Positions 8,764-17,739 are shown, counted from the first letter of the stretch. The stretch is DNA of 46,398 nt from Clostridiales bacterium DTU069 (GCA_001512485.1 LFRV01000068.1:6101-52498), one strand, 5' to 3'. Numbers and translations: made by a program. Notes: a model not told the origin generated them from the sequence alone.

Positions 8764-8864
8764 AATTTCCTCCCGCGGCCAAATGTTAATTACAATCTAC
8801 AACCGGTTTTATTAAATTGGAGCATTTTCCGGATCCGGCAATCAAAATAGAACTTGTCTAATGG

Positions 8865-9317
8865 TTAAACATTAATTGTAAAAATGTAATAAAGGATTCC
8901 CGCTGCAATTGATGCCACAATCCCATAAACTAATACCGGACCTGCAATTAAAAACATTTTTGCTCCCACTCCCATTATATAACCTTCCTTTTTATATTCC
9001 ATAGCGGGTGAAACTATTGAATTCGCAAACCCGGTTACCGGTATTGCAGCACCTGCTCCGCCGATTCTCCCAATATCGTCGTATACATTTATACCTGTTA
9101 AAAACGCACCCAAAAAAATCATCAGTAGCGTTGTCAGGGAAGCAGCGTCTTCTTTTACCATACCGGCTTTCACCAACAGGCTTAAAATCACCTGCCCTAT
9201 TGTACAGATTATTCCGCCCGTTATAAACGCCATTATCATGTTTTTTAATTTATGTGTTTTAGGTGCGATCTTCTGTGTCCACTCGACATATTCCTGCTTT
9301 GTCCTTATCTTTTTCAT
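8865..9317 (-). CDS. spoVAC: Stage V sporulation protein AC (SpoVAC)
   Basis: Membrane subunit of the dipicolinate channel; in Bacillus SpoVAC behaves as a mechanosensitive pore. The 150-residue protein has a basic N-terminus, then four hydrophobic segments, with the family motifs FITGGIICTIGQV, DDIGRIGGAGAAIPVTGFANSIVSPAMEYKKEG and GAKMFLIAGPVLVYGI. The longest ORF starts at 9332, but that ATG is part of the GGAGGATATTTGG ribosome site, so ATG 9317 is the likely start. It shares repeated sequence logic with spoVAE (GGAGA and GLICVIGQ-like segments), as is normal for these paralogous subunits. Confidence 0.94.
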   Translation of the reverse strand: MKKIRTKQEYVEWTQKIAPKTHKLKNMIMAFITGGIICTIGQVILSLLVKAGMVKEDAASLTTLLMIFLGAFLTGINVYDDIGRIGGAGAAIPVTGFANSIVSPAMEYKKEGYIMGVGAKMFLIAGPVLVYGIVASIAAGILYYIFTINV

Positions 9318-9381
9318 CCAAATATCCTCCATGGGTTTAATAAATTACCGCAAAGTTTCCATTGTTTTGGGCTTTCCTTGC

Positions 9382-9558
9382 TTATTGCGGCGATACGCCG
9401 GTTTTTATATCCGCATAAACAAAAACGCCTTTTTTTGGAATTTCCGTTTTCGATTGTGATGTCAAGACCCATACTAAAATTATTACCGCGAGAAATACCA
9501 GCATAGATATAATCATAATCCACAAATTCCTTGCTCTGCTCATTATCCTGCCAACCAT
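9382..9558 (-). CDS. Small single-pass membrane protein, first gene of spoVA operon
   Basis: A 58-residue product with a basic start (MVGRIMSRARN), one strong hydrophobic segment at about residues 12-32 and a polar C-terminal tail ending TGVSPQ. The ATG at 9558 follows GGGAGG at nine bases, which makes translation credible; the 31-residue upstream extension has no ribosome site. It ends 64 bp before spoVAC on the same strand, so it is probably co-transcribed with the SpoVA channel genes. I do not recognise the family. In Bacillus the first spoVA genes are different (SpoVAA and SpoVAB), so this is not an obvious counterpart. A role in spores is inferred only from position. Confidence 0.6.
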   Translation of the reverse strand: MVGRIMSRARNLWIMIISMLVFLAVIILVWVLTSQSKTEIPKKGVFVYADIKTGVSPQ

Positions 9559-9628
9559 TGCAACAGCCCTCCCATGAAATGTTGATTTTTTAAAACCTGT
9601 TTTATTTTTTGATACTTCCAAAAAAAAT

Positions 9629-9645
9629 ATTCGAATTATTCGAAT
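9629..9645. promoter_or_regulatory. Perfect inverted repeat upstream of spoVA operon
   Basis: ATTCGAA-TTA-TTCGAAT, a perfect 7-bp inverted repeat with a 3-base centre, lies about 70 bp upstream of the first gene of the spoVA operon and downstream of the clpE terminator. This is where an operator would sit. No sigma-G or sigma-A promoter with correct spacing could be placed with confidence. Confidence 0.35.
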
Positions 9646-9681
9646 CGTCAAAACAGTGCACTATTTATCACATAATTAAGC

Positions 9682-9731
9682 AAAAAAAGAGCGGGTATGC
9701 AAAACCGGCCGTCCGGCTTTACATACCCGCT
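9682..9731 (-). terminator. Rho-independent terminator of the clpE-like gene
   Basis: Read on the minus strand: AGCGGGTATG, an inner GCCGGACGGCCGG stem-loop, then CATACCCGCT followed by CTTTTTTTG. The outer stem of 10 bp plus the T-run makes this one of the strongest terminators in the window. It is 50 bp past the clpE-like stop. Confidence 0.9.
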
Positions 9732-9781
9732 GATATGAACCTTTTCTTTTTCCTTAATCTATTTAAAAGTAAAAAGCTCGA

Positions 9782-12112
9782 TTAGTTTGTAACCTGCCCA
9801 CCAGGAACCTGAACCAAACCAGCTTTCTTTACGGAAAATGTGAAATTCTCTCCATCGTAGCCAACATATACCGAGCAGCCGGCTTTTAACTCGCCCATAA
9901 GGAATCTTTCAGCAAGTTCGTCTTCAATACAACGCTGGATTTTTTTCCTTAACGGCCTTGCCCCGTATTTTTCACTGTATCCTTTCTCAACAAGGGCATC
10001 TTTTGCCTTTTGGTCAAAGAAAACGTCTATGCCTTTATCCAGTGTGTTCTGTCTTACTTCATCAAGCATCATATTGACAATGCTTCCAAGCTGTTCTTTA
10101 GTTAACGGCTCGAAAACAATTATTTCATCAACCCTGTTCAAAAACTCGGGTCTGAAGGTTTCCTTAACAGCATCCATTACCTGCTTTTCGAGCGCGATCC
10201 TTACATCCTGGTTAAACCCTATGCCATACCCTCGATTGCTTGTTCCGGCATTTGACGTCATAATGATAATTGTATTCTCAAATCCGACCGTTCTGCCCTG
10301 GCTGTCGGTTAACCGTCCGTCTTCCATAATCTGCAGAAGCATATTAAAAACATCGGGATGGGCTTTTTCGATTTCATCAAGCAAAATAACCGAATAAGGC
10401 TTTCTGCGGACCTTTTCGGTAAGCTGCCCGCCCTGGTCATAACCAATATAGCCCGGAGGAGCTCCTATTAATTTTGATACGGTATGCTTCTCCATATATT
10501 CGGACATATCAAGGCGTATCATCGCGTCTACGCTGCCGAACAGTTCTTCGGCCAATGCTCTTGCAAGCTCGGTTTTGCCGACACCCGTGGGACCGACAAA
10601 AATAAACGAGCTTGGCTTAAGTCTTTTCCTGAAATCCGACCTGTTTCGCCTGATTGCTCTCGAAACACTTTCCACGGCCTTATCCTGCCCGACAACTCTT
10701 AAATGCAAACTCTGTTCGAGAGACATGAGCTTCTTTGCTTCCTCTTCGGTAATACGGCTTACGGGAATTTTTGTCCAGGATTCTATAACATGCGCTATGT
10801 CCTGGATTGTAACATCCATTGTTCCGCATATTGCAGACAACTCGTTTATTTTTTGAATAAGCCTGCATTCTTCCATTTTATAATCCGCCGCTTTCTTATA
10901 ATCATCGTTAAGGGCAGCGGCTTCTTTTGCCTCCTGGACTTTTTTCAATTCCTGCTTTAATGATTCAAGCTCCACTAATCCATGATTCATCAAATTTACT
11001 CTTGAGCCGGCTTCATCAATAACATCAATGGCTTTATCGGGAAGGAAACGATCGTGAATATAGCGCGCGGACAACTTGACCGCCGCTTCAATCACCTCAT
11101 CGGATATCCTAACCTGATGGTAATCTTCATAATAATTTTTGATGCCTTTTAATATTTCAATGGATTCTTCTATCGTAGGCTCATCGACCATTACGGGCTG
11201 GAACCTTCTTTCAAGCGCCGAATCCTTTTCGATATGCTTCCTGTATTCATCCAGCGTCGTTGCGCCGATTATCTGTACTTCGCCTCTCGACAATGCCGGT
11301 TTCAGTATATTCGCGGCATTCATCGCTCCGCCTTCTGCATCCCCGGCTCCAACTATATTATGAAGCTCATCAATTACAAGTATGATGTTCCCGCTTTCCG
11401 TTGCTTCTCTTAAGATAGCCTTCATCCTTGCTTCAAACTGGCCCCTGAACTGAGTACCCGCAACAATAGCGGCAAGATCCAGCAGATAAATCTCCGTGAA
11501 AAAAAGTTTTGCCGGAACCTCACGGTTTACGATCCGGACAGCAAGCCCTTCCGCGATTGCTGTTTTACCGACACCGGGTTCTCCAATCAACACGGGATTA
11601 TTTTTAGCCCTGCGGTTGAGAATCTGCACAACGCGTTCTATTTCCTTGTCACGGCCGACTATTCTGTCTATTTCGCCTTTCTCCGCTCTTTCAGTCAGGT
11701 TAATGCCATACATGTCAAGATATTTTCGCTTCGCTGCCTGTTTTCTTGCTTTAACCCGAACGCCGTCGTGATTTTGCAAAGAAGCGCTGTCATTATGAGT
11801 ATCTGCTGATTTTTCATTGGTATTTGTCTGCCCCAACGATCTCAGCAATTGATTGCCGGTATTCTCTTTATCCGGAAAAGCTTCCGCAATGCTGTCAATA
11901 TCCATATTTTCGAAAATATTCAACATCTGACTGTTGAGGTTTTCAATATCCTGCTGGGTCATACCGGTCTGCTGTATAATCTGGTTAAGCGGAGCAATCC
12001 CCTGTTTTTGCGCACAGGGTATACATAAGCCTATCGGCTGCTTCTTGCCGTTAACTATTTTCGTAATAAAAATAACCGCTACATTTTCTTTACAAACTGA
12101 ACACTTCATCAT
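9782..12112 (-). CDS. clpE: Clp unfoldase with N-terminal zinc finger (ClpE-like)
   Basis: AAA+ Hsp100 unfoldase that would feed proteins to ClpP. The N-terminus has a four-Cys zinc finger (CSVCKEN...LCIPCAQK) instead of the Clp_N repeats of ClpC, which is the ClpE arrangement. Next come a Ser/Asn-rich linker, AAA domain 1 (Walker A GEPGVGKT, Walker B LVIDELHN), a UVR-type middle segment with [22 protein letters not shown] domain 2 ([22 protein letters not shown]) and the C-terminal D2-small domain [16 protein letters not shown]. From ATG 12112 it has 776 residues; the upstream extension to 12166 lacks a ribosome site. No ctsR, mcsA or mcsB neighbours. ClpC of an unusual kind is the alternative name. 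Confidence 0.88.
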   Translation of the reverse strand: MMKCSVCKENVAVIFITKIVNGKKQPIGLCIPCAQKQGIAPLNQIIQQTGMTQQDIENLNSQMLNIFENMDIDSIAEAFPDKENTGNQLLRSLGQTNTNEKSADTHNDSASLQNHDGVRVKARKQAAKRKYLDMYGINLTERAEKGEIDRIVGRDKEIERVVQILNRRAKNNPVLIGEPGVGKTAIAEGLAVRIVNREVPAKLFFTEIYLLDLAAIVAGTQFRGQFEARMKAILREATESGNIILVIDELHNIVGAGDAEGGAMNAANILKPALSRGEVQIIGATTLDEYRKHIEKDSALERRFQPVMVDEPTIEESIEILKGIKNYYEDYHQVRISDEVIEAAVKLSARYIHDRFLPDKAIDVIDEAGSRVNLMNHGLVELESLKQELKKVQEAKEAAALNDDYKKAADYKMEECRLIQKINELSAICGTMDVTIQDIAHVIESWTKIPVSRITEEEAKKLMSLEQSLHLRVVGQDKAVESVSRAIRRNRSDFRKRLKPSSFIFVGPTGVGKTELARALAEELFGSVDAMIRLDMSEYMEKHTVSKLIGAPPGYIGYDQGGQLTEKVRRKPYSVILLDEIEKAHPDVFNMLLQIMEDGRLTDSQGRTVGFENTIIIMTSNAGTSNRGYGIGFNQDVRIALEKQVMDAVKETFRPEFLNRVDEIIVFEPLTKEQLGSIVNMMLDEVRQNTLDKGIDVFFDQKAKDALVEKGYSEKYGARPLRKKIQRCIEDELAERFLMGELKAGCSVYVGYDGENFTFSVKKAGLVQVPGGQVTN

Positions 12113-12232
12113 ATATATCATCCCCGTTTCTTCTGATGTCTGTCTATATCCGGAACTTGCAACCAAATCCTGAACGAAAACTGGTAAATCGCTTGATTTA
12201 TATATACCAGCCCTGTTTCTTCTTTCAAAATT

Positions 12233-12261
12233 ATTTTAACACAATACGGAGGATTTGACCA
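12233..12261 (-). promoter_or_regulatory. Probable sigma-A promoter of the clpE-like gene with CtsR-like half sites
   Basis: On the minus strand TGGTCA (12256-12261) and TAAAAT (12233-12238) are 17 bp apart, giving a leader of about 115 bases. The -35 overlaps GGTCAAA (12254-12260), the heptad recognised by CtsR, and a near copy, GGACAAA, lies ten bases upstream (12271-12277). Canonical CtsR sites have a three-base gap, so control by CtsR is only a possibility. Confidence 0.45.
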
Positions 12262-12348
12262 GATAAAAAATTTGTCCTTCCCTTACCTTAGTACCATAAA
12301 ATGTAAATTATATTCATCAGCAGCGGAGACGTTGGTGGTATTAAAGAT

Positions 12349-12804
12349 TTATTCCGGATATGACAAGCGTTTTCGAACTGTTATGCAATTCCCGCGCCGG
12401 TTAAAAACAATGTCATCGCATAGGCTCTTCACTATTTGAAGACCGCGGCCGCATTCCGTTAAACCAGGGATTTTTCCTTCTGCCCGGTTTTGTTCTTCCT
12501 GGATAACTTCACATGCGTTAAAACCATTTCCTTTATCTCTTACCGTAATATTTAACATGTCATTATCTTTAATCATTACATTCATGTATACCTTGCAATC
12601 CCCGGATGTCTTACCATGCGTTATGGCATTTTGCAAAAGTTCGCTCAATATTACACGCACATCAAAAGATTGCTCGCTGTCTATGCCAATGATTTTCTCA
12701 ATACGCGATACAATCATTTTTACTTTTTCGCAAGCCTGGTGTGCATCGCTTAATACAAATCCCCTGTATATTTCCTTGTTATCTCGTTTGTTAGGATATA
12801 ACAT
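12349..12804 (-). CDS. GHKL ATPase, RsbW-type serine kinase/anti-sigma candidate
   Basis: A 151-residue histidine-kinase-like ATPase domain without any sensor region. The ATP-binding boxes are intact: N-box SELLQNAITHG, G1 box DKGNGF and G2 box GRGLQIVKSL. Such stand-alone domains act as anti-sigma factors that bind a sigma or phosphorylate an STAS partner. ATG 12804 is preceded by AAGGAG; the earlier ATG has no ribosome site. It lies about 120 bp downstream of the sigB-like gene on the same strand. Its intact boxes contrast with the degenerate boxes of the RsbW-like protein upstream, so it may supply the kinase activity of the module. That division of labour is inference. Confidence 0.75.
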   Translation of the reverse strand: MLYPNKRDNKEIYRGFVLSDAHQACEKVKMIVSRIEKIIGIDSEQSFDVRVILSELLQNAITHGKTSGDCKVYMNVMIKDNDMLNITVRDKGNGFNACEVIQEEQNRAEGKIPGLTECGRGLQIVKSLCDDIVFNRRGNCITVRKRLSYPE

Positions 12805-12924
12805 TGCTGTTCTCCTTTGACGCAAAACACCTTTATTACTTTTGCATGCCCGGGCTTCGACCCTATTAATTGCAGCACAATATTATTATAGTATTTACCT
12901 TTTTATATTTACCCATATTTCCTG

Positions 12925-13677
12925 CTATTTTCTCAGAATTTTTCTAAATTTCTCTAAAGTCTTTTTTTCAAGCCTTGAAATGTACATTTGAGAGACGTTA
13001 AAATGCGCGGCTATTTCTTTTTGTGTTTTGTTTTCGAAGTATCTTAATCTCAAAAACTTTTTTTCAATCCCGTCAAAATTTTTTATCGCTTTTTCAAGAA
13101 AATCCCTATTATTGATACGTTCAAAAGTTTCATCGTCCTCACCGATAGTTTCATGCAGTTCAAGATCGTCTTCTTCATACAGAGTCTGGTCAAAAGATCG
13201 TATCTTATAAACATTCCATGACTCTATTATCTCAAGAATTGTTTCCTCGGGAAGGTTAAGATAATCGGCAATTTCATCAACCCTTGGAGCTCTCCTGTTT
13301 TTCTGTGTCAAATAATCCCTTGCCTGGTTGACTTTTTGATAAACTTCGTAAATCCTTCTGGGGATACGGATAACAGAAGCTTTGTCCCTGAAATAACGCT
13401 TTATCTCTCCTATAATAGTAGGAGTGGCAAAACTTACGAATTTCACTTCGGCATTAACATCGAAACGCTCGACGGCATTGATAAGCGCTATGCACGCTAC
13501 TTGATAAATATCATCATAATCAACGCCGCGGTTTATAAATTTTTTTGCGAGTATTTCCGCCAGGTATAAATATCGTGATACTATTTCGTTTCTGATGCTT
13601 TCATCTTTTTCTTCTTTGTATCGCCTGAACAATTCAGCGTCCGAATCCCCGTTACGTTTTCCTTTGGTTTTATACAT
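12925..13677 (-). CDS. sigB: SigB-type alternative sigma factor
   Basis: A 250-residue group 3 sigma-70 factor of the SigB/SigF/SigG class. Region 2 holds NRGVDYDDIYQVACIALINAVERFD and FATPTIIGEIKRYFRD, region 3 RIPRRIYEVYQKVNQARDYL with APRVDEIADYLNL, and region 4 the helix-turn-helix KTQKEIAAHFNVSQMYISRLEKK. The AKKF, PRRI and EIADYL segments look closer to SigB than to the sporulation factors SigF or SigG; this is my comparison from memory, not a search. The ATG directly abuts the TGA of the rsbW-like gene, with no intervening base, so translation is probably coupled. Expected target is general stress genes. Confidence 0.85.
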   Translation of the reverse strand: MYKTKGKRNGDSDAELFRRYKEEKDESIRNEIVSRYLYLAEILAKKFINRGVDYDDIYQVACIALINAVERFDVNAEVKFVSFATPTIIGEIKRYFRDKASVIRIPRRIYEVYQKVNQARDYLTQKNRRAPRVDEIADYLNLPEETILEIIESWNVYKIRSFDQTLYEEDDLELHETIGEDDETFERINNRDFLEKAIKNFDGIEKKFLRLRYFENKTQKEIAAHFNVSQMYISRLEKKTLEKFRKILRK

Positions 13678-14067
13678 TCATTCTGCCCCCAGATTTTTTC
13701 CCATGGTTATAACACAATCACCATTGCAATCAACACTGAATTCATCCATAAGTGATGATATTATCGCATAAGCAAACTCTCCGGACTCACCCTCAAACAT
13801 TTTCCCGGCGATTTCTCCGGGAACTGTAAATTGCACTTTTAAACCATCATCAAATAAACGAAATATTATGTCATAATACTTATCGCGGCTTTCCGGGTCC
13901 ATAGATACTATTTTGTTGCATACTTCGGATACCGCTACTTTAATGTCTTCTATGACATCTATATCAAAACCGATTTTTGAAGCAATTCCGGATACAGCTA
14001 ACCTGACCAGGCTCGCGTAATCAGCCTTCCGGGGAAGGTGAATTGTTACCGTGTCATTTCCTTTCAT
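13678..14067 (-). CDS. rsbW: RsbW-like anti-sigma factor with degenerate ATP-binding boxes
   Basis: Middle gene of an rsbV-rsbW-sigB cassette; its 129 residues have the anti-sigma fold pattern (IKVAVSEVCNKIVSM near residue 45 and FAYAIISSLMDEF near residue 100). The ATP-site motifs are poor. In the N-box the Asn that follows SEA-x-T in SpoIIAB and RsbW aligns with Lys. The G1 box DxGxG is absent (the place reads TVPGEIAGK), and the G2 glycines are replaced by GEFAYAI. It may therefore bind the sigma factor without phosphorylating the STAS protein. The start overlaps the rsbV stop by four bases (ATGA). Cassette membership is certain; the kinase defect is inferred from motifs. Confidence 0.78.
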   Translation of the reverse strand: MKGNDTVTIHLPRKADYASLVRLAVSGIASKIGFDIDVIEDIKVAVSEVCNKIVSMDPESRDKYYDIIFRLFDDGLKVQFTVPGEIAGKMFEGESGEFAYAIISSLMDEFSVDCNGDCVITMGKNLGAE

Positions 14068-14381
14068 ACCGCTTCCTCCAGAATAAAGACCATATCAAGG
14101 CCCGTAATATGAAAAAGCTTTTTGATATTATCCCTTAATTGATAAATATAAACGTTCCGCTGGTGCAGTTTAACCTTTTTCAAAGCTCCTACCAGGATGC
14201 CGAGCCCCGTACTGTCAATATATTTAAGCCCATTACAGAATAATATGATATCTTTTTTGCCGTCACCTATAAGAGCATATAATTTCGTTTTAAACTCCGG
14301 TGCCGATGCTATATCTATCTCTCCGCTCAAAGCAATCTCCAGTTTATCTTTGGTCTGGTTGTTCAATTTCAGCGTAAACAA
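14064..14381 (-). CDS. rsbV: STAS-domain anti-anti-sigma factor (RsbV-like)
   Basis: A 105-residue single STAS domain. GEIDIASAPEF occurs near residue 20 and the phosphorylation loop YIDSTGLGIL near residue 55, with the Ser that RsbW-type kinases modify and SpoIIE/RsbU-type phosphatases restore. In the dephosphorylated state such proteins capture the anti-sigma factor. The start is TTG 14381, seven bases after GGAGGG; no ATG fits. It is the first gene of the cassette with rsbW (four-base overlap) and sigB. No phosphatase gene is in the window, so the stress input must be encoded elsewhere. Confidence 0.88.
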   Translation of the reverse strand: MFTLKLNNQTKDKLEIALSGEIDIASAPEFKTKLYALIGDGKKDIILFCNGLKYIDSTGLGILVGALKKVKLHQRNVYIYQLRDNIKKLFHITGLDMVFILEEAV

Positions 14382-14448
14382 ACGGCTTCCCTCCTTTTTC
14401 TGTTCCGGAACAGGTTTGCATAAAGATCACGATATTTTTATTCCCATT

Positions 14449-15321
14449 TTACTTTAATAGTTTCATAAACTCAATTGCTTTATCTTTCTTTTCGGTATTC
14501 CTGACAATGCCGGCAACAAGTTTTTCTCCGTGAATACCGTTTTCCTTAATGAAAATGCTGTCGGACACCTTGATTCCATAAATATTATCAGGCTCTATTT
14601 CAATCTCTTCTTCATCTGACTCGTCAATAATATCCATACCTTTAATATAGCGATCATCGGAATATCCAAGAGTATCCGCAATATCATCAAGAGATACAAA
14701 CATACCCTGCTTGGAATGGGATTTAAAGATCGATTCGTTTGTTATTAAAACATCTATCTCTTTTGCGGCCGCCATTGCGATAAGCTTCATTTGAGTTGCA
14801 TACTGATACTGCGGATCAGCATCATATGAAGGCATTACAAAAACACTCGGAGTTTCCGACGAAGTCATTTGTTCCTGAATAAAAGTTACTATTTTTTGTT
14901 CATCTTCCGCGTAAACTTCACCAAAAATGACAACACAAAAGTCATATTTGACTTGATTAATACAGCTTCTGATCATAAAAAACAAAAAAACCACTACTAC
15001 GAGTGATACAATAATATGTATCCTGTAATAATAAAAGATGTTCTCAAGCTTTACGGGATCTTTTTTTAAAATTCTGGCGATTAACGGCGGATTTTCCCTT
15101 AACCTTTTTTGACGAAGTTCTTCCTTATCATCTTTATAAGTAATCCCCATCAATAGATCATATGCTTTTGTAACGTCTTCGATAGTATATCCATTCTCAT
15201 CTTTTTCGATTGTTCGGAATTTCCTCGTCAGTATGCGATAGCGCATTGATATTTCGTCACTGGTCGCATCCGGGCTTAACTGCAATATTTCATAAGCTTT
15301 TTCCTTATCCAGTATTTGCAC
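14449..15321 (-). CDS. Membrane-anchored protein with degenerate J-like N-terminus
   Basis: A 290-residue protein in three parts. Residues 1-60 resemble a J-domain (EKAYEILQLSPDATSDEI, then a second helix RYRILTRKFR and a final helix EDVTKAYDLLM), but the HPD tripeptide needed to stimulate DnaK is missing and the loop reads TIEKDENGY. One transmembrane segment follows at about 101-117. The outer part, residues 118-290, is acidic and includes SVFVMPSYDADP, EIDVLITNESIF and AIEFMKLLK, which look like parts of an extracytoplasmic solute-binding fold, though I cannot assign it. It lies between lysS and the rsbV cassette on the same strand. Function unknown. Confidence 0.7.
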   Translation of the reverse strand: MQILDKEKAYEILQLSPDATSDEISMRYRILTRKFRTIEKDENGYTIEDVTKAYDLLMGITYKDDKEELRQKRLRENPPLIARILKKDPVKLENIFYYYRIHIIVSLVVVVFLFFMIRSCINQVKYDFCVVIFGEVYAEDEQKIVTFIQEQMTSSETPSVFVMPSYDADPQYQYATQMKLIAMAAAKEIDVLITNESIFKSHSKQGMFVSLDDIADTLGYSDDRYIKGMDIIDESDEEEIEIEPDNIYGIKVSDSIFIKENGIHGEKLVAGIVRNTEKKDKAIEFMKLLK

Positions 15322-15373
15322 TGTTACTCACTACCCCCTTTATTGAAAAGAATTTTTTAATCCGTTGTCGCGA

Positions 15374-16870
15374 TTATTCCTTTGGTTTCATAGTAGGAAA
15401 CAGTAAAATGTCACGTATCGAATACGAATCCGTGAGCAGCATGACCAATCTGTCAACTCCGATTCCAAGACCGCCTGTCGGAGGAAGCCCGTGTTCCATA
15501 GCTACTATATAATCCTCATCCATCATGTTTGCTTCCTCATCTCCCTGTTTTCTCTTTTCAACCTGTTCAAGAAAACGTTCCTTTTGATCAATAGGATCAT
15601 TGAGCTCGGAATATGCATTTGCCATTTCACGGCCTGCGATAAAAAGTTCAAATCTTTCGGTTAAATGTGGTTTGTCGGGTTTTCTTTTCGTCAGAGGCGA
15701 TATTTCGACCGGGTAATCCATAACAAACGTAGGCTGGATTAGGTTGCTCTCAACAAACTCCTCAAACATAAGATTGAGAATTTCGCCTTTCGAAGGGTTT
15801 CCGGTTATCTCTATGCCTTTATTACGCGCTGCTTCAACAGCTTCAGCCTGTGTAGATATTAAATCAAAATCAACCCCGGCATATTTCTTAACAGCTTCGG
15901 TCATTGTGATTCGTGTCCACGGTGCCGTCAAGTCGATATCCTGACCCTGATAAACAATTTTTCGCGTCCCGATAACATTATCGGCAACATATTCAAACAG
16001 TCTTTCGGTTAATTCCATCATTCCGTTGTAATCTGTATAGGCCTGGTATACTTCGAGCATCGTAAATTCGGGGTTGTGTTTTACCGACATCCCTTCATTT
16101 CTGAACATGCGGCCCATCTCGTAAACCTTTTCCATTCCGCCGACTATAAGTCGCTTAAGATAAAGTTCCGGAGCTATTCTAAGATACAAATCAATATCAA
16201 GAGTGTTATGGTGTGTTATAAAAGGTCTTGCGGCAGCTCCTCCGGGAATTGTATTCAGTATGGGCGTATCGACTTCAAGGAAACCTTCTTCATCTAAAAA
16301 TCTGCGAATTGCCGATATTATTCTGCTCCTTGTTACAAAATTATCCTTAACTTCAGGGTTCGCTATAAGATCCAGATATCTTTGGCGGTACCGTATATCG
16401 GTATCTTTCAGTCCGTGGAATTTTTCAGGCAGAGGTCTTAAAGATTTTGAAAGCAGGGTATATTCATATACTTTTACAGTGATTTCTCCCATGCGCGTTT
16501 TAAACACTTCGCCGCTTACACCTATAATATCACCAATATCAAGTTTTTTGAATTCCTCATAGGCCTCTTCACCCAAATCATTTATCCTGAAAAACAATTG
16601 TATTTTTCCATCCCTGTCATGCAAATCGCAGAAGGATGATTTGCCCATGTCCCTCTTTGCCATGAGCCTTCCTGCAAGCTTTACCTTTTTTCCTTCCATT
16701 TCGGCGAAGTTATTAATAATTTCTTTTGAATGGTGCGTCGCGTCGTAACGGACTATTTTAAAAGGATCCTTCCCCTTTTTCCGCAATTCGTCAAGTTTTT
16801 GCCTTCTTACTTTCAATATCTCCTGTAATTCTTCATTTTCTGATAAACTGCCATTTAATTCATCCGACAT
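15374..16870 (-). CDS. lysS: Lysyl-tRNA synthetase, class II
   Basis: Charges tRNA-Lys with lysine. The 498-residue length and domain order fit class II LysRS: N-terminal OB-fold anticodon-binding domain ([21 protein letters not shown] at about 60-80), then the catalytic core with motif 1 around [18 protein letters not shown], motif 2 [18 protein letters not shown] and motif 3 [13 protein letters not shown] near the C-terminus. The ATG follows GGGAGG. It lies 121 bp downstream of greA, with a hairpin between them. This gene order (greA then lysS) is common in Firmicutes. No T-box leader was seen. Confidence 0.97.
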   Translation of the reverse strand: MSDELNGSLSENEELQEILKVRRQKLDELRKKGKDPFKIVRYDATHHSKEIINNFAEMEGKKVKLAGRLMAKRDMGKSSFCDLHDRDGKIQLFFRINDLGEEAYEEFKKLDIGDIIGVSGEVFKTRMGEITVKVYEYTLLSKSLRPLPEKFHGLKDTDIRYRQRYLDLIANPEVKDNFVTRSRIISAIRRFLDEEGFLEVDTPILNTIPGGAAARPFITHHNTLDIDLYLRIAPELYLKRLIVGGMEKVYEMGRMFRNEGMSVKHNPEFTMLEVYQAYTDYNGMMELTERLFEYVADNVIGTRKIVYQGQDIDLTAPWTRITMTEAVKKYAGVDFDLISTQAEAVEAARNKGIEITGNPSKGEILNLMFEEFVESNLIQPTFVMDYPVEISPLTKRKPDKPHLTERFELFIAGREMANAYSELNDPIDQKERFLEQVEKRKQGDEEANMMDEDYIVAMEHGLPPTGGLGIGVDRLVMLLTDSYSIRDILLFPTMKPKE

Positions 16871-16901
16871 GCAAAAGCCTCCCGGTTAAATAATGCATAT
16901 A

Positions 16902-16939
16902 GTTAAAAACAGTTTACACTAAATTAATGTAAACTGTTT
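16902..16939 (-). terminator. Hairpin between greA and lysS
   Basis: AAACAGTTTACA and TGTAAACTGTTT form a perfect 12-bp stem with a nine-base loop. On the minus strand the stem is followed by TTTTTAACT, the layout of a rho-independent terminator after greA. Because lysS follows in the same direction, it may be leaky or act as an attenuator. Confidence 0.7.
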
Positions 16940-16991
16940 AATCATCTAACATATTATACCCTATGAACCGGTTATCTACAATACCATAAAG

Positions 16992-17468
16992 CTATTTGTA
17001 GATTTTCAGGATCTTCATTTTAACCGTTCCATCAGGTACCGCAACTTCAACTATATCTCCGGCTTTCTTACCTAATAACGCACGACCCACCGGCGAATCA
17101 TTCGATATCTTGTATTGGGCGGGATCGGCTTCCGTCGATCCGACTATGTGGTAGTCGACTTCTTCGTCATATTCCATGTCATATACTTTTACACGTGTTC
17201 CCAAACGCACAGCATCGGTATCAATCTCATCCTCATCAATAACCGTGGCATATTTTAACATATTTTCAAGCTGTAAAATTCTTATTTCATTCTGAGCCTG
17301 TTCGCTTTTCGCTTCGTCATACTCGGAGTTTTCCGCGATATCCCCAAACGTTAATGCCTGCCTGATACGCTCTGCAATTTCTTTTCGTCGTTCGCCCTTT
17401 AAATATTCCAATTCATCTTCTAACTTTCGAAGCCCTTCATAGGTCAAAAAAATCTCCTTGCCGCTCAT
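16992..17468 (-). CDS. greA: Transcription elongation factor GreA
   Basis: Rescues backtracked RNA polymerase by stimulating cleavage of the nascent RNA 3' end. The 158-residue protein has the N-terminal coiled coil ([21 protein letters not shown], then [16 protein letters not shown] with the acidic tip residues) and the C-terminal FKBP-like domain with [16 protein letters not shown]. The ATG follows AAGGAG. It is transcribed from a strong sigma-A promoter about 190 bases upstream, so the transcript has an unusually long leader. lysS follows. Confidence 0.97.
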   Translation of the reverse strand: MSGKEIFLTYEGLRKLEDELEYLKGERRKEIAERIRQALTFGDIAENSEYDEAKSEQAQNEIRILQLENMLKYATVIDEDEIDTDAVRLGTRVKVYDMEYDEEVDYHIVGSTEADPAQYKISNDSPVGRALLGKKAGDIVEVAVPDGTVKMKILKIYK

Positions 17469-17693
17469 ATAATGCTACTCCTTCTTTTATATTTCTGTCT
17501 GTATCCCCCTGACAACCTGCCAAAACAGTATTGACACATATGTAGATTATTAAACTATTCATAAATAAGAACCGTTGTTACAACGGACAGGCAATCAGGC
17601 AGGAGTACCTGATACTTTTTTATTCCAACCGGGAAAACTTTATCCCCCATTTGCATTAACTAACATTATAGTTCGCTCCAATTATAATGTCAA
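17469..17693 (-). promoter_or_regulatory. greA sigma-A promoter and structured leader of about 190 bases
   Basis: On the minus strand TTGACA (17688-17693) and TATAAT (17665-17670) are both perfect, with a 17-bp spacer. The start would be near 17658, leaving about 190 bases before greA. The leader includes a perfect CCGTTGT-T-ACAACGG inverted repeat (17572-17586) and an ATCAGG/CCTGAT pairing upstream of it. No known riboswitch or T-box motif was recognised. The rest of the 421-bp gap up to uvrC (17694-17889) holds an orphan terminator and no gene that I can support. Confidence 0.8.
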
Positions 17694-17720
17694 GAATATA
17701 GCGAAGAATGCCGCCTGTTT

Positions 17721-17739
17721 GCCGTAAGACGGCTTTTTT
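17721..17739 (+). terminator. Orphan rho-independent terminator on the plus strand
   Basis: GCCGT-AAG-ACGGC followed by TTTTTT. No plus-strand gene lies between lysS and here, so it would end an unannotated transcript, possibly one antisense to the greA leader (a TTGACA is present on the plus strand at 17531-17536, without a convincing -10). Chance formation cannot be excluded. Confidence 0.5.

Noticed and set aside
12925-14381. spoIIAA-spoIIAB-sigF operon
   Set aside because: Gene order is the same, but region 2 and 3 motifs of the sigma and the degenerate anti-sigma fit the SigB cassette better by eye. A phylogeny could overturn this.
16871-16991. T-box riboswitch for lysS
   Set aside because: No AGGGTGG T-box motif or specifier-loop layout; only a simple hairpin with a T-run.
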